Below are positions 1 to 8,419 of a stretch of 34,710 bases of DNA, in pieces. The notes beneath the pieces are model-generated. The model worked only from the letters and a program-made list of their open reading frames with translations, was not told where the DNA came from and ran no database searches. The stretch is taken from assembly GCA_025355765.1 (NCBI GenBank), contig JANXZB010000076.1:1-34710 (forward strand), written 5' to 3'. Numbering within the stretch: the first letter of the stretch is position 1; each line of letters opens with the position of its first letter. This DNA comes from Actinomycetes bacterium. Lineage in GTDB: Bacteria; Actinomycetota; Actinomycetes; Nanopelagicales; Nanopelagicaceae. The position numbers and the translations under genes were made by a program.

Positions 1-739
1 CGGTCGTTCAGGACGCGATGCATACGAAGAAGGACATATTCCTGGCGCTGTTTTTATTGATCTTGAAAATTCTCTTGCCGGCCATGGTGGCCAGGGCCTT
101 GGTCGGCATCCGCTTCCGACGCCTGCGCTTTTTGCTGAAGAGATGTCACGCAATGGAATAGGCGATGGCGCCACTGTTGTGGCATATGACGATGCCGGCG
201 GCGTCATCGCAGCGCGTTTAGTGTGGATGCTGCGCACTCTGGGCGAAAGTGCCGCACTTTTGGATGGAGGATTGCAGAACTTTAAAGGGGAGTTAGAAGC
301 TTGTTCCGTGAAGCCGGTCATTGCTAAGTTTTCAACACGCTTGTGGCCGCAATCTCGCATAGCCACGATTGATGACGCAAGCGATGCGAGGAATGTCGTT
401 CTCGATGCCCGCAACCGCGACCGTTACCAAGGCGAGAACGAACCGGTGGATCCGCGCGCCGGTCATATCCCGGGTGCTATCAATATTCCATGTCGAGAGA
501 ACCTCAATCCCGACGGCACTTTTTTGCCAGTACCTGTCCTGCGTCAACGCTTTGTTGAAGCTGGAGTCGGAAACGGCAAATCCGTCATTTCCTATTGCGG
601 CTCTGGTGTGACGGCCTGTCACAATCTGCTTTCCATGGAATTGGCCGGCTTTGCCCCAGGGCGCCTCTTCCCAGGATCGTGGTCCCAATACAGTCAGGCG
701 GCAGATCGCCCTGTTTCTACGGGTAGTGAACCTAAGTAG
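1..739 (+). CDS. Two-domain rhodanese-type sulfurtransferase, 5' end outside window
   Basis: Thiosulfate/3-mercaptopyruvate sulfurtransferase-like protein that moves sulfane sulfur through a cysteine persulfide, probably in the cytoplasm. The reading frame is open from base 2, so the start lies left of the window. The first visible domain has the rhodanese motif EGHIPGAVFIDLE and an acidic VAYDD where an active domain would carry its cysteine, so it is the inactive half. The second domain has AGHIPGAINIP and the active loop CGSGVTAC near the C-terminus. This inactive-active order is normal for the TST/MST family. The next gene starts 12 bases downstream on the same strand, so the two are probably co-transcribed. 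Whether thiosulfate or mercaptopyruvate is the substrate cannot be read with confidence. Confidence 0.9.
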   Translation, partial: GRSGRDAYEEGHIPGAVFIDLENSLAGHGGQGLGRHPLPTPALFAEEMSRNGIGDGATVVAYDDAGGVIAARLVWMLRTLGESAALLDGGLQNFKGELEACSVKPVIAKFSTRLWPQSRIATIDDASDARNVVLDARNRDRYQGENEPVDPRAGHIPGAINIPCRENLNPDGTFLPVPVLRQRFVEAGVGNGKSVISYCGSGVTACHNLLSMELAGFAPGRLFPGSWSQYSQAADRPVSTGSEPK

Positions 740-751
740 ACTCAACAAACT

Positions 752-1762
752 ATGGCGCAAGCAATTCTTCTCGTCGGTGGATTTGGTACTCGATTAATGC
801 CGCTGACCCGCAACGTTCCAAAGCCGATGCTGCCAGTTGCTGGCTTGCCCGTCACCGAACATCAATTGGTGACAGCTAGGCGGGCAGGTATCACCTCCTT
901 GGTTCTGGCGACCTCCTACTTATCCGATGTTTTCATCCCTTATTTCGGGGATGGATCACGATGGGGAATGCATCTTCAATATGCCGTGGAAGAGGAGCCC
1001 CTAGGCACCGGTGGCGCAATCAGAAATGCGGCGCAACTGCTCACAAGGGATGAATCCATAGTCATCGTCAATGGTGATGTGCTGAGTTCCCATGACCTAA
1101 CCCGTCAGATCCAGATGCACGAATCCTTGGATGCTGACGTCACGATGCATTTGACTCATGTGGCCGATGCGCGGGCCTACGGATGCGTCCCTATTGATAA
1201 GGATGGTCGGGTAGCGGCTTTTCTTGAGAAGATGGAAAACCCAGTTGCCAACACTATTAATGCCGGGTGCTACGTCTTTAATTCGAGAGTAATCGATCGA
1301 ATTCCTGCAGGAAAAGTTGTCAGCATTGAACGCGAAGTCTTCCCTGAATTGGTAGATCAAGGTAGGGCGCTTTATGGCATGGTGGACGATTCTTACTGGA
1401 TCGATATCGGCACACCCGCGGCGCTCTTGCAGGGCTCGATAGATGTCGTGCGAAATACTGCGAATTCGGCGGTCTTGGACGGGGTAGCCCTCGTACATAG
1501 ATCGCAGGATTACGTGGCACATGAAGGGGCAATCATCGATCCAGGGGCAATCATCACCGGGGGATCAGCCATCGGTCGTGCTGCTCACATCGGGGTCGGG
1601 GCAATAGTGGACGGCTCAATTATTTGTGATGGTGCGAAGGTTTTAGCAGGTGCACATATCCGCAAATCATTCGTGGCCGCAGGTACAAATGTGTCGGGCA
1701 AGTTAAATGTGCACGATTCTTATATTTCGACAGAGGAGATTACGAGTCTTCTGCCCTTATAG
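752..1762 (+). CDS. NDP-sugar pyrophosphorylase, likely mannose-1-phosphate guanylyltransferase
   Basis: Nucleotidyltransferase of 336 residues that should join a sugar-1-phosphate to an NTP, most likely making GDP-mannose for envelope glycans. The N-terminus has the nucleotide-binding signature LLVGGFGTRLMPLT followed by the catalytic KPMLPVAG segment. VNGDVL near residue 110 is the metal-binding Asp region. From about residue 250 the sequence becomes a left-handed beta-helix with isoleucine/glycine-rich hexapeptides. Mycobacterial manB (Rv3264c) is of similar size and also lies near whiB2 and a phosphomannomutase, which supports the GDP-mannose assignment. Glucose-1-phosphate as substrate cannot be excluded by sequence alone. 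No strong ribosome binding site precedes the ATG; translation may be coupled to the rhodanese gene. Confidence 0.85.
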   Translation: MAQAILLVGGFGTRLMPLTRNVPKPMLPVAGLPVTEHQLVTARRAGITSLVLATSYLSDVFIPYFGDGSRWGMHLQYAVEEEPLGTGGAIRNAAQLLTRDESIVIVNGDVLSSHDLTRQIQMHESLDADVTMHLTHVADARAYGCVPIDKDGRVAAFLEKMENPVANTINAGCYVFNSRVIDRIPAGKVVSIEREVFPELVDQGRALYGMVDDSYWIDIGTPAALLQGSIDVVRNTANSAVLDGVALVHRSQDYVAHEGAIIDPGAIITGGSAIGRAAHIGVGAIVDGSIICDGAKVLAGAHIRKSFVAAGTNVSGKLNVHDSYISTEEITSLLPL

Positions 1763-1797
1763 CGTGAAATTAAATGCAGGTAAAGGCGAAAAATGAC

Positions 1798-1826
1798 TTG
1801 ACTTAAACGACTTACACGCGTGTAAT
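1798..1826 (+). promoter_or_regulatory. Probable whiB2 promoter, TTGACT-N17-TGTAAT
   Basis: A -35 hexamer TTGACT (1798-1803) and a -10 hexamer TGTAAT (1821-1826) are separated by exactly 17 bases, giving a predicted start of transcription near 1833. This is the best sigma70-type promoter seen in the window and would give whiB2 a leader of about 97 bases. A perfect palindrome overlaps the end of the spacer and the -10 box. Confidence 0.6.
1812..1825. promoter_or_regulatory. Perfect 14-bp palindrome over the whiB2 promoter, operator candidate
   Basis: TTACACGCGTGTAA reads the same on both strands and covers the downstream part of the promoter spacer and most of the -10 box. A dimeric protein bound here would block RNA polymerase. 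The binding protein is not known from the sequence. Confidence 0.5.
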
Positions 1827-1929
1827 TCACTTATTGGATATGCGCCTGCGCGCCTTCCGAGAAGAGTTTTCCAAGTGGATGACAGGCAATGGCAAGTCTA
1901 GGCAAGATAGAATATTGAGGAGTGTAGGA

Positions 1930-2205
1930 ATGTCAGATATTCGACCTGATGGTCCCAACATCCAACTCATCAGCGGCGATACCGTTGAACTTTCATGGCA
2001 GGAGCGCTCACTTTGTGCCCAAACCGACCCCGAAGCCTTCTTTCCTGAGAAGGGCGGTTCAACTCGTGAGGCAAAGCGAGTATGCATGTCCTGTGATGTC
2101 CGCAGCGAATGCTTGGATTACGCCCTTGCCCATGACGAGCGATTTGGAATCTGGGGCGGTTTATCCGAACGCGAACGTCGTCGCATTAAGCGTCGTCCCG
2201 CCTAA
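1930..2205 (+). CDS. whiB2: WhiB-family iron-sulfur transcription regulator, WhiB2/WhmD type
   Basis: Small [4Fe-4S] regulator that works with the primary sigma factor; WhiB2/WhmD controls septation in other actinobacteria. The start chosen is ATG 1930, preceded by GAGGAGTG, giving 91 residues, close to the family norm. Four cluster cysteines are at residues 29, 52, 55 and 61 in the pattern C-X22-C-X2-C-X5-C. The core CAQTDPEAFFPEKGG, the turn GIWGGLSE and a basic C-terminal tail RERRRIKRR are typical of the WhiB2 group. The frame is also open back to a TTG at 1834, one base past the predicted transcription start, so a longer 123-residue form is possible but less likely. It sits between sugar-nucleotide and glycosyltransferase genes, as in mycobacteria. 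Confidence 0.93.
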   Translation: MSDIRPDGPNIQLISGDTVELSWQERSLCAQTDPEAFFPEKGGSTREAKRVCMSCDVRSECLDYALAHDERFGIWGGLSERERRRIKRRPA

Positions 2206-2225
2206 AGCGCGGACGGGCAGTCTCA

Positions 2226-5200
2226 GTGGCTGACTCCGCATTCAGCAGCCATCACGTCACGGCAATACTCGTCGTTCATGATGGCGCGATATGGCTACCC
2301 GAAGTGGTGGCCTCGTTGGCATCCCAGACCCGACCAATTGATCACACTCTGGCCGTAGATACGGGTTCCCAGGATGCATCGCTTAAACTCCTAAAAAACG
2401 CCCGGGTGGCTTCTGTTTCTCTGCCTCGTGATACCGGCTTTGGTGTGGCAGTCTCTGCTGGCTTAGAAACTTTGCCGGCGCGATCTGGTGAGAATGAATG
2501 GATTTGGTTGATCCATGACGACTGTGCTCCTCAACCTGGTGCTCTCGAAGCCCTGTTAAATGCAGTTGAAGATCGGCCTCATGTCGCAATTGCCGGACCC
2601 AAATTGCGTGGCTGGTATGACCGCACGCATCTTCTCGAAGCGGGCGTGAGCATTGCCAATAACGGAGCTCGTTGGACGGGCCTGGAGGCGCACGAGTACG
2701 ACCAGGGTCAACACGATGGAATTCGCGAAGTCCTCTCCGTGAGTACGGCCGGAATGTTGATACGTCGTGAAGTATTTGAAGAACTTGGCGGCTTTGATCC
2801 GAACCTGACACTTTTCCGCGATGACGTTGACCTGGGATGGCGTGCACATGTGGCCGGACATAAAGTCATTGCGGTTACAGAGGCGGTGGCCTTCCACGCC
2901 GAAGCGGCTGCATCCGAGCGTCGCAAACTCGATGTCAAAAGCGGAGTCTTCCGACGTCCTTTGATTCTGGATCGACGCAATGCTGCCTATGTCCTCCTGA
3001 CGAATTCCTCATGGTGGTTGCTTCCTTGGCTAGCGATTCAACTTCTGGCAAGTGCGATGATGCGCGCCGCGGGATATTTCTTGGCCAAACTTCCGGGCTA
3101 CGCCTCGGACGAAGTTCTAGCTGTTGCCCTATTGATAATCCGGCCCGGCATGCTTCTGGAAGCGCGGAAATTCCGACGAAAACACCGCCTCATTTCTGCG
3201 CGCGTCGTCTCCGTTTACATTCCTCCACGATGGTCCCAACTCCGCCTCGGAATTCTGCGCGCTAGCGAAGGGATTCGACAGAGCCTTCTGCCGCCAGCAC
3301 CAGAGTTTTCCGGCGCCCTTGATGCTCCGACGGCTGACGAGGATCTACTTGCTCCTGCAACGACGAGTTATTGGCGCTCTGCATTTTTGCGTCCTGAAAT
3401 CTCAGGAGTGCTTTTCCTCATCACCATTACCTCCATGTGGTCAAGCCATCGTTACGGCTCACTCGTTGGTGGAGCCCTTCCGAGTACGCCCATTGGGGCT
3501 AGTGATTTATGGAGTCGTTATGGCGAGTCATGGCACCAGATAGGAATGGGAAGCTCCGCGGCTACTCCCACATGGATTTTCATTCTGGCTCTGCTCTCAA
3601 CCATATTTCTTGGAAAAGCATTTGCCCTTGTCGTCTTCCTGTTCTGGGTAGCGCCTCTCCTTTTCATGTGGTCGATGTACTCGTTGCTGCGAAAACTCTC
3701 CCAGAACTCATGGCTAGTAGTTGGCGCGAGCATTGCTTATGCGCTTTCCCCGGTGGCGGTGGCGGCGATAAATTCCGGCCGGCTTGGCACGATCGCGGCT
3801 CTGATGATTGGACCGCGTCTGGTGAGTTTCCTCAGCCGGATGAAGAAGATTGAGGATCTTCGATGGCGCACGATTTTTGGTTTCAGCCTTCTCGTTGGCG
3901 CGCTGACTGCTTTTAGTTTGCCTGCCTATATCGGAATAGTGCTGATCTACTTTGTCGGACTCATTCGCGATATTCAAGACCAACGGATTCGTCCGGATCG
4001 GGCTCTCCTTTTAACTCGGTTAAGCAAGAGAGCGATTCTGATATTCACCCCGTTCCTTCTCTGTCTACCTTGGTCCTTTGAAGCCCTCGTCCATCCAAGT
4101 CGCTTCTTGCTTGAGCCAGGTCTCCTTCTTCAAGGAGGTGGGCCAAATCTTGCATTCCTGGCAAATCCAGGTGGGCCCGGATCCATTCCTTGGTGGGTTA
4201 TCAGCCCTGTAACACTTGTCTTGATCATCGCTAGTTTGTCCTCGGGCATGGCACGCAAGTTCGCTGAAGTCGGTCTCTTCTTTCTCGTCATCGCAACGTT
4301 CCTGAGTGTTCTTTCAATTTCGGGACACTCAAGTGCCAACAGCGAGCCACTCTGGACTGGCACTTTGTTGGCATATGCGACAATCGCTGCCCTTTGTGCA
4401 GGTGTCGTAATTCTCAACGGATTACGCCAAAAACTGGCAAATGTCAGATTTCACTACCGTCACATACTCGCCGGCCTCGCAATAGCGGGCACATTGGTTT
4501 ACAGCCTTTCAGCTTCAGCTTGGGTCTTTGCAGCGGGGGCGAAATCACCTGTTCATGCCAACCAATCTTCGATCTTGCCACCATTCCTGGCCGTCACCCC
4601 AGGAGTAAAGACTTTGGTGCTGCGAAATATTTCCCATGGAAAGACAGTGACTTTCTCATTCTTTATAGCCCGAGAAAGTGACGCCGTGCTGGGTGATCCT
4701 GATCTAGCACCGACCAACTCTGCCGATGTTGAAATGGCAGTCCGGGAAATTGTTGACGGAACGGGAATCAACAGCAGCAAGGTTCTGGCAGGCTACGGGA
4801 TCAAATATCTCTTCATGAAGAATCCAGTGGACACGCAACTTGCCAGGGCCGTAGATGGACTGGGCGGATTCATTCGCAATTCCTCTACTCAAGCAGGCGT
4901 GGTTTGGCGAGTGGCAGGAATCAGTGATCGACTTGTCTTCACGGATTCCTTGGGCAAGTCAGTGGCTCTGCGAACTGGTGACATTTCGGCGCGCGTTGCA
5001 AGCCCTGGGGCTGGAACAATTTCCCTGGCCGAGAATTACGACAATGCTTGGCAAGTAATTCAAAACGGCAAGCAGTTGACTCGCTCAAAGAATTCTTTTG
5101 GACTGCCGCAATTTCAGGTTCAACAAGCCGGGGAATTCTCCCTGATTCACGATGGAACCTCCAGGAGAGCCTGGCTTTCCCTTGAAATGATTATTCTTCT

Positions 5201-5270
5201 TGGCGTTCTCCTGATGATGGTTCCGAGTGGACGCCGCCGCGGAGAGATTGCCCTTGAGGAACTGACATGA
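2226..5270 (+). CDS. Giant membrane glycosyltransferase, GT2 domain fused to a polytopic membrane domain
   Basis: A 1014-residue protein starting at GTG 2226. Residues about 10-230 form a family 2 glycosyltransferase domain, with the metal-binding HDD at 97-99 (in LIHDDCAPQPG) and the acceptor-side motif DDVDLGWR at 199-206. From about residue 255 hydrophobic segments begin, followed by a long polytopic region to about 780, then a mainly non-membrane segment and a last membrane helix near 985-1005 ending in a basic tail. This suggests cytosolic sugar activation and an outward-facing C-terminal part, so transfer to an envelope polysaccharide or lipid-linked sugar. The last 4 bases overlap the DUF5719 gene, and it lies 20 bases after whiB2. 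The sugar and acceptor are unknown; proximity to GDP-mannose genes makes mannose a candidate. Confidence 0.85.
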   Translation: MADSAFSSHHVTAILVVHDGAIWLPEVVASLASQTRPIDHTLAVDTGSQDASLKLLKNARVASVSLPRDTGFGVAVSAGLETLPARSGENEWIWLIHDDCAPQPGALEALLNAVEDRPHVAIAGPKLRGWYDRTHLLEAGVSIANNGARWTGLEAHEYDQGQHDGIREVLSVSTAGMLIRREVFEELGGFDPNLTLFRDDVDLGWRAHVAGHKVIAVTEAVAFHAEAAASERRKLDVKSGVFRRPLILDRRNAAYVLLTNSSWWLLPWLAIQLLASAMMRAAGYFLAKLPGYASDEVLAVALLIIRPGMLLEARKFRRKHRLISARVVSVYIPPRWSQLRLGILRASEGIRQSLLPPAPEFSGALDAPTADEDLLAPATTSYWRSAFLRPEISGVLFLITITSMWSSHRYGSLVGGALPSTPIGASDLWSRYGESWHQIGMGSSAATPTWIFILALLSTIFLGKAFALVVFLFWVAPLLFMWSMYSLLRKLSQNSWLVVGASIAYALSPVAVAAINSGRLGTIAALMIGPRLVSFLSRMKKIEDLRWRTIFGFSLLVGALTAFSLPAYIGIVLIYFVGLIRDIQDQRIRPDRALLLTRLSKRAILIFTPFLLCLPWSFEALVHPSRFLLEPGLLLQGGGPNLAFLANPGGPGSIPWWVISPVTLVLIIASLSSGMARKFAEVGLFFLVIATFLSVLSISGHSSANSEPLWTGTLLAYATIAALCAGVVILNGLRQKLANVRFHYRHILAGLAIAGTLVYSLSASAWVFAAGAKSPVHANQSSILPPFLAVTPGVKTLVLRNISHGKTVTFSFFIARESDAVLGDPDLAPTNSADVEMAVREIVDGTGINSSKVLAGYGIKYLFMKNPVDTQLARAVDGLGGFIRNSSTQAGVVWRVAGISDRLVFTDSLGKSVALRTGDISARVASPGAGTISLAENYDNAWQVIQNGKQLTRSKNSFGLPQFQVQQAGEFSLIHDGTSRRAWLSLEMIILLGVLLMMVPSGRRRGEIALEELT

Positions 5271-6568
5271 AAATCAAGCGCGCGCTAATAGTTTTCGGAA
5301 TCGTGGTCTTCACACTAGTGACGACCAATTACCTCACAACCGGTGGGGCGAAACTTAATTTCTCCGAGAATTATCCTGCAGTTGTCTGCCCACCTACGGA
5401 TTCAAATGTCAACTCTCAAGTCTCCATCGCATCCAAGAAGACACCGTTTCGAAGGATTATCGGAAAATCGACTGGGCTTTCACCGATCAAGACCACCCGC
5501 TATTCAATTGCCAATGAGGCGATTCTTCTCGACCAAGGTGAAGTCAGTTCGATAACTTGGCAGAGTCTGCCGGGAGTATGGGCTGGATCCACGTTGTGTC
5601 GAGCTCCCCAAGGAGATCAATGGTTCGTCGGAGGAACTGCAGATATCACTGGCAAGGGTCGTTTGTACATAGTAAACAGCGGTCTGAGTGATGCGATCGT
5701 CGATGTCGCGGTGTGGAGTGAATCTGGTCCGCAAATTGCCAAAGTTTTAACCATCTTAGCCAATTCATCGTCACGGGTTCCCCTTGACCAACTCGCCACG
5801 GGCGCTTCTCGACTCACGATTCGAGTAACAGCACGATCAGGACGGATAAATGCCTTCCTCTTCGATGAAAGAGGCAAAGGGTTGAAAACGCTGGGCGGGG
5901 ACGCCGTCAACTCAGTTGACTTTCCGCGGACTGATCTTGTCCTTTCCGGGATTCCTCAACAGGTAATCAAGGGCGTGGGCGGACCACATACACTCAGAAT
6001 ATTGGTGCCGGGAAACGCGGATGCGAATATTCGAGTGGATTCCATCTCGAAAGACGGCGTATTCGTACCCGTTGGTCTGGACGGTAGGGATGTCCCACAC
6101 GGAAAGGTCGTGGACATTCCCCTGAGTTCCACGATCGCCTATAGCGCGTTCTCCCTTCGCATTCGCTCCGACCAACCGCTAGTTGCAGGTGTCTACACGC
6201 CGCTAAAACTAAAGGATCATCAAGACATCGTCTGGAATTCGGCCAGTCCAAAGTTGGTACCGATGACGATGGCGCTAACCGGATTAGCCCCGGCGCTTGT
6301 ATTCACAGGCGACACGATTGACTTGGTTGTCGCCACTCGCTTCGTGACCGGACGTGTTAAGAGTGCCCATGTCGTTGGTAGCGATGCCGTGATTTGGAGG
6401 GTGCCAGATAACGCGCAGTCCATCACCATCTCCAATATCAAATCCGATGTGGCAGGCAGCGGGTTGATCTCTTCGGTCAGCGGAGCGGGAGCCTTCCCAC
6501 TTGCCGTCGGCAGCACTTTGGCACGAGCAGCCATTCCTGTCTCCGACATCGCCGTTATTAATCGTTAG
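5267..6568 (+). CDS. DUF5719-type exported protein, partner of the glycosyltransferase
   Basis: 433 residues with an N-terminal membrane anchor or signal sequence (MKIKRALIVFGIVVFTLV), then a long beta-rich extracytoplasmic part without recognisable catalytic residues. I recognise the family from its fixed position between a large glycosyltransferase and DUF3499 in actinobacteria; its biochemical role is not established. The ATG overlaps the glycosyltransferase stop in an ATGA junction, so the two are translationally coupled and probably act together at the outer face of the membrane. Only two cysteines lie outside the anchor, near residues 41 and 109, which could form a disulfide. Confidence 0.75.
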   Translation: MKIKRALIVFGIVVFTLVTTNYLTTGGAKLNFSENYPAVVCPPTDSNVNSQVSIASKKTPFRRIIGKSTGLSPIKTTRYSIANEAILLDQGEVSSITWQSLPGVWAGSTLCRAPQGDQWFVGGTADITGKGRLYIVNSGLSDAIVDVAVWSESGPQIAKVLTILANSSSRVPLDQLATGASRLTIRVTARSGRINAFLFDERGKGLKTLGGDAVNSVDFPRTDLVLSGIPQQVIKGVGGPHTLRILVPGNADANIRVDSISKDGVFVPVGLDGRDVPHGKVVDIPLSSTIAYSAFSLRIRSDQPLVAGVYTPLKLKDHQDIVWNSASPKLVPMTMALTGLAPALVFTGDTIDLVVATRFVTGRVKSAHVVGSDAVIWRVPDNAQSITISNIKSDVAGSGLISSVSGAGAFPLAVGSTLARAAIPVSDIAVINR

Positions 6569-6619
6569 TGCTCGGGTCATTGCAGAAGAAATCGAGTTCT
6601 TCCCACTAACCTTTGAGAC

Positions 6620-6982
6620 ATGACATCTCATGTGGGCCGCGTATGCTCCCGCGGAGGGTGCCGCCGCAAGGCGGTCATGACACTGACCTACGTGTATGCA
6701 GATTCGATTGCCGTGGTAGGTCCGCTAGCAACATTCGCTGAACCCCATGCTTACGACCTATGCGAGATTCACGGTGAAAGACTTACGGTCCCCAATGGCT
6801 GGAACGTCATTCGGCAAGAGCGCACGGGCACTGAACCTGGTCCAACTGATGAAGATCTTATGGCGATCGCCGATGCTGTCCGAGAAATTGCCCTGCCTGC
6901 CAAGGCATCCGATGAGCCAGCAGCGCAAACAGGCGTCCCAGGTCTTGGCCGACGTGGACATCTGCGCGCCGTCCGTTCGTAG
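6620..6982 (+). CDS. DUF3499 family protein
   Basis: 120-residue soluble protein of the actinobacterial DUF3499 family, function unknown. The N-terminal half shows the family hallmarks: VCSRGGCRRKAVMTLTYVYA, then AEPHAYDLCEIHGERLTVP. The CxxxxC pair plus a later C-x2-H could bind zinc (inference). The C-terminal 40 residues are low in conservation and probably flexible. The gene starts 51 bases after DUF5719 and ends 2 bases before phosphomannomutase, its usual neighbour. There is no ribosome binding site; TAACCT at 6607-6612 lies at -10 distance from the ATG, so this transcript may be leaderless. Confidence 0.88.
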   Translation: MTSHVGRVCSRGGCRRKAVMTLTYVYADSIAVVGPLATFAEPHAYDLCEIHGERLTVPNGWNVIRQERTGTEPGPTDEDLMAIADAVREIALPAKASDEPAAQTGVPGLGRRGHLRAVRS

Positions 6983-6984
6983 CC

Positions 6985-8349
6985 ATGAGCGGTTTCACAT
7001 CGCCGGATATCTTCAAGGCCTATGACATTCGCGGCCTAGTTGAGAATGAAATAACCCCTGATTTCGCTTTCCGGGTCGGATTGGCATTTGCCCGATTTCT
7101 TGAACAAGAGCGCGAACCGGGGACAATTGTCATTGGCGAAGATATGCGTCCTTCATCTCCGCTATTGGCCGATGCCTTTTCTGCTGGTGTCTCGTCAAAT
7201 GGAATGGATGTCATCCGAATCGGACTGGCATCAACTGACATGCTCTATTTTGCCTCGGGCAAATTGAATATGCCGGGGGCAATGTTCACGGCCAGCCATA
7301 ACCCTGCCGAATACAACGGGATCAAGTTGTGCAAGAGCGGGGCACGCCCAATCGGCAAAGAGTCGGGATTGGTAGCGATCGAACGCGATGTAATTGAAGG
7401 AAGTCCAATCAGCATGCGCTCAGTTGGCAGAGAATCTCGGCGAAATATGTTGGTTGAATACGTTGAGCATTTGCTTTCATTGGTGGACGTGATGCAGATC
7501 CGTCCGCTGAAGATCGTCATTGACGCCGGCAATGGGATGGCTGGCTACACCTCCAAGCCCGTCTTTGAGCGACTCAACGTCGAAGTGATCGAGCTCTTTT
7601 TCGAACTTGATGGAACCTTCCCGAATCACGATGCCAATCCAATTGACCCTACCAATCTCCGGGATTTACAGAAGGCTGTCCTCAAACATAAGGCAGATAT
7701 TGGTCTGGCCTTTGATGGCGATGCTGATCGTTGCTTCCTGGTCGATGAAAAAGGGGAGATCGTCAACCCCTCGACTTTGACGGGCCTGATCGCAGCACGC
7801 GAATTATCGAAGTATCCGAAATCCAGCGTCATTTACAACCTCATCTCTTCCAGATCCGTTGCTGAAATCGTCAACGAGAACGGCGGCACCGCGATCCGTA
7901 GCCGAGTTGGCCACTCATACATCAAGAAATTGATGGCAGATACAGGCGCAGTCTTTGGAGGAGAACATTCGGGCCATTTCTACTTCCGCGATTTCTGGTG
8001 CGCTGATTCGGGAATGCTCGCCGCCCTCCACGCGGTCGCGGCATTGGGTACGCAAGCCACTCCGCTTTCGAAGTTATTGAAAAAATATCAGAGGTACTTC
8101 GCCAGCGGAGAAATCAATTCAACGGTTTCTGACCCCGCCTCGATCCTTGCCCGAGTTGAAGAGTTGTATGGCAAGAAAGCCGGGGTGACGTTGGATCATC
8201 TCGATGGCCTAACGGTGGAGGCCGAAGCCTGGTGGTTCAATGTGCGCTCATCGAATACTGAGCCACTTCTACGGCTCAATGTTGAGGCAAAAACCGGGGC
8301 CCGTTTGGAGCGGGTACGGGATGAGGTTCTGGGTCTCATCCGCGGCTGA
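6985..8349 (+). CDS. manB: Phosphomannomutase/phosphoglucomutase
   Basis: 454-residue alpha-D-phosphohexomutase that interconverts the 6- and 1-phosphates of mannose (and often glucose), feeding the guanylyltransferase encoded upstream. All four domain signatures are present: the phosphoserine loop TASHNP with Ser104, the Mg-binding loop DGDADR at 244-249, the sugar-specificity loop GEHSGH at 326-331, and the phosphate-binding loop RSSNTEP near the C-terminus. GEHSGH is typical of bifunctional PMM/PGM enzymes. Length and order match mycobacterial Rv3257c (pmmA). It starts 2 bases after DUF3499 and is followed by a 70-base gap holding a likely promoter. Confidence 0.93.
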   Translation: MSGFTSPDIFKAYDIRGLVENEITPDFAFRVGLAFARFLEQEREPGTIVIGEDMRPSSPLLADAFSAGVSSNGMDVIRIGLASTDMLYFASGKLNMPGAMFTASHNPAEYNGIKLCKSGARPIGKESGLVAIERDVIEGSPISMRSVGRESRRNMLVEYVEHLLSLVDVMQIRPLKIVIDAGNGMAGYTSKPVFERLNVEVIELFFELDGTFPNHDANPIDPTNLRDLQKAVLKHKADIGLAFDGDADRCFLVDEKGEIVNPSTLTGLIAARELSKYPKSSVIYNLISSRSVAEIVNENGGTAIRSRVGHSYIKKLMADTGAVFGGEHSGHFYFRDFWCADSGMLAALHAVAALGTQATPLSKLLKKYQRYFASGEINSTVSDPASILARVEELYGKKAGVTLDHLDGLTVEAEAWWFNVRSSNTEPLLRLNVEAKTGARLERVRDEVLGLIRG

Positions 8350-8366
8350 GATGTGCCCTTCCTAGG

Positions 8367-8396
8367 CTGACCAAGTAGCCTTAGGGGTCTTAATAC
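8367..8396 (+). promoter_or_regulatory. Possible promoter for ahcY-mtrA-mtrB
   Basis: CTGACC (8367-8372), an 18-base spacer and TAATAC (8391-8396) resemble a sigma70 promoter with a weak -35 box. An imperfect inverted repeat (CCTAGGCT 8361-8368 with AGCCTTAGG 8377-8385) overlaps the -35 side. It has no T-run, so I do not call it a terminator. Nothing matching an S-adenosylhomocysteine riboswitch is seen in this 70-base gap. Confidence 0.35.
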
Positions 8397-8419
8397 CGTT
8401 TCCTAGAAGGAGTCTTTTC

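Noticed and set aside
8350-8419. S-adenosylhomocysteine riboswitch before ahcY
   Set aside because: The gap is too short and shows no pseudoknot-forming core; the inverted repeat present is better read as part of a promoter region.
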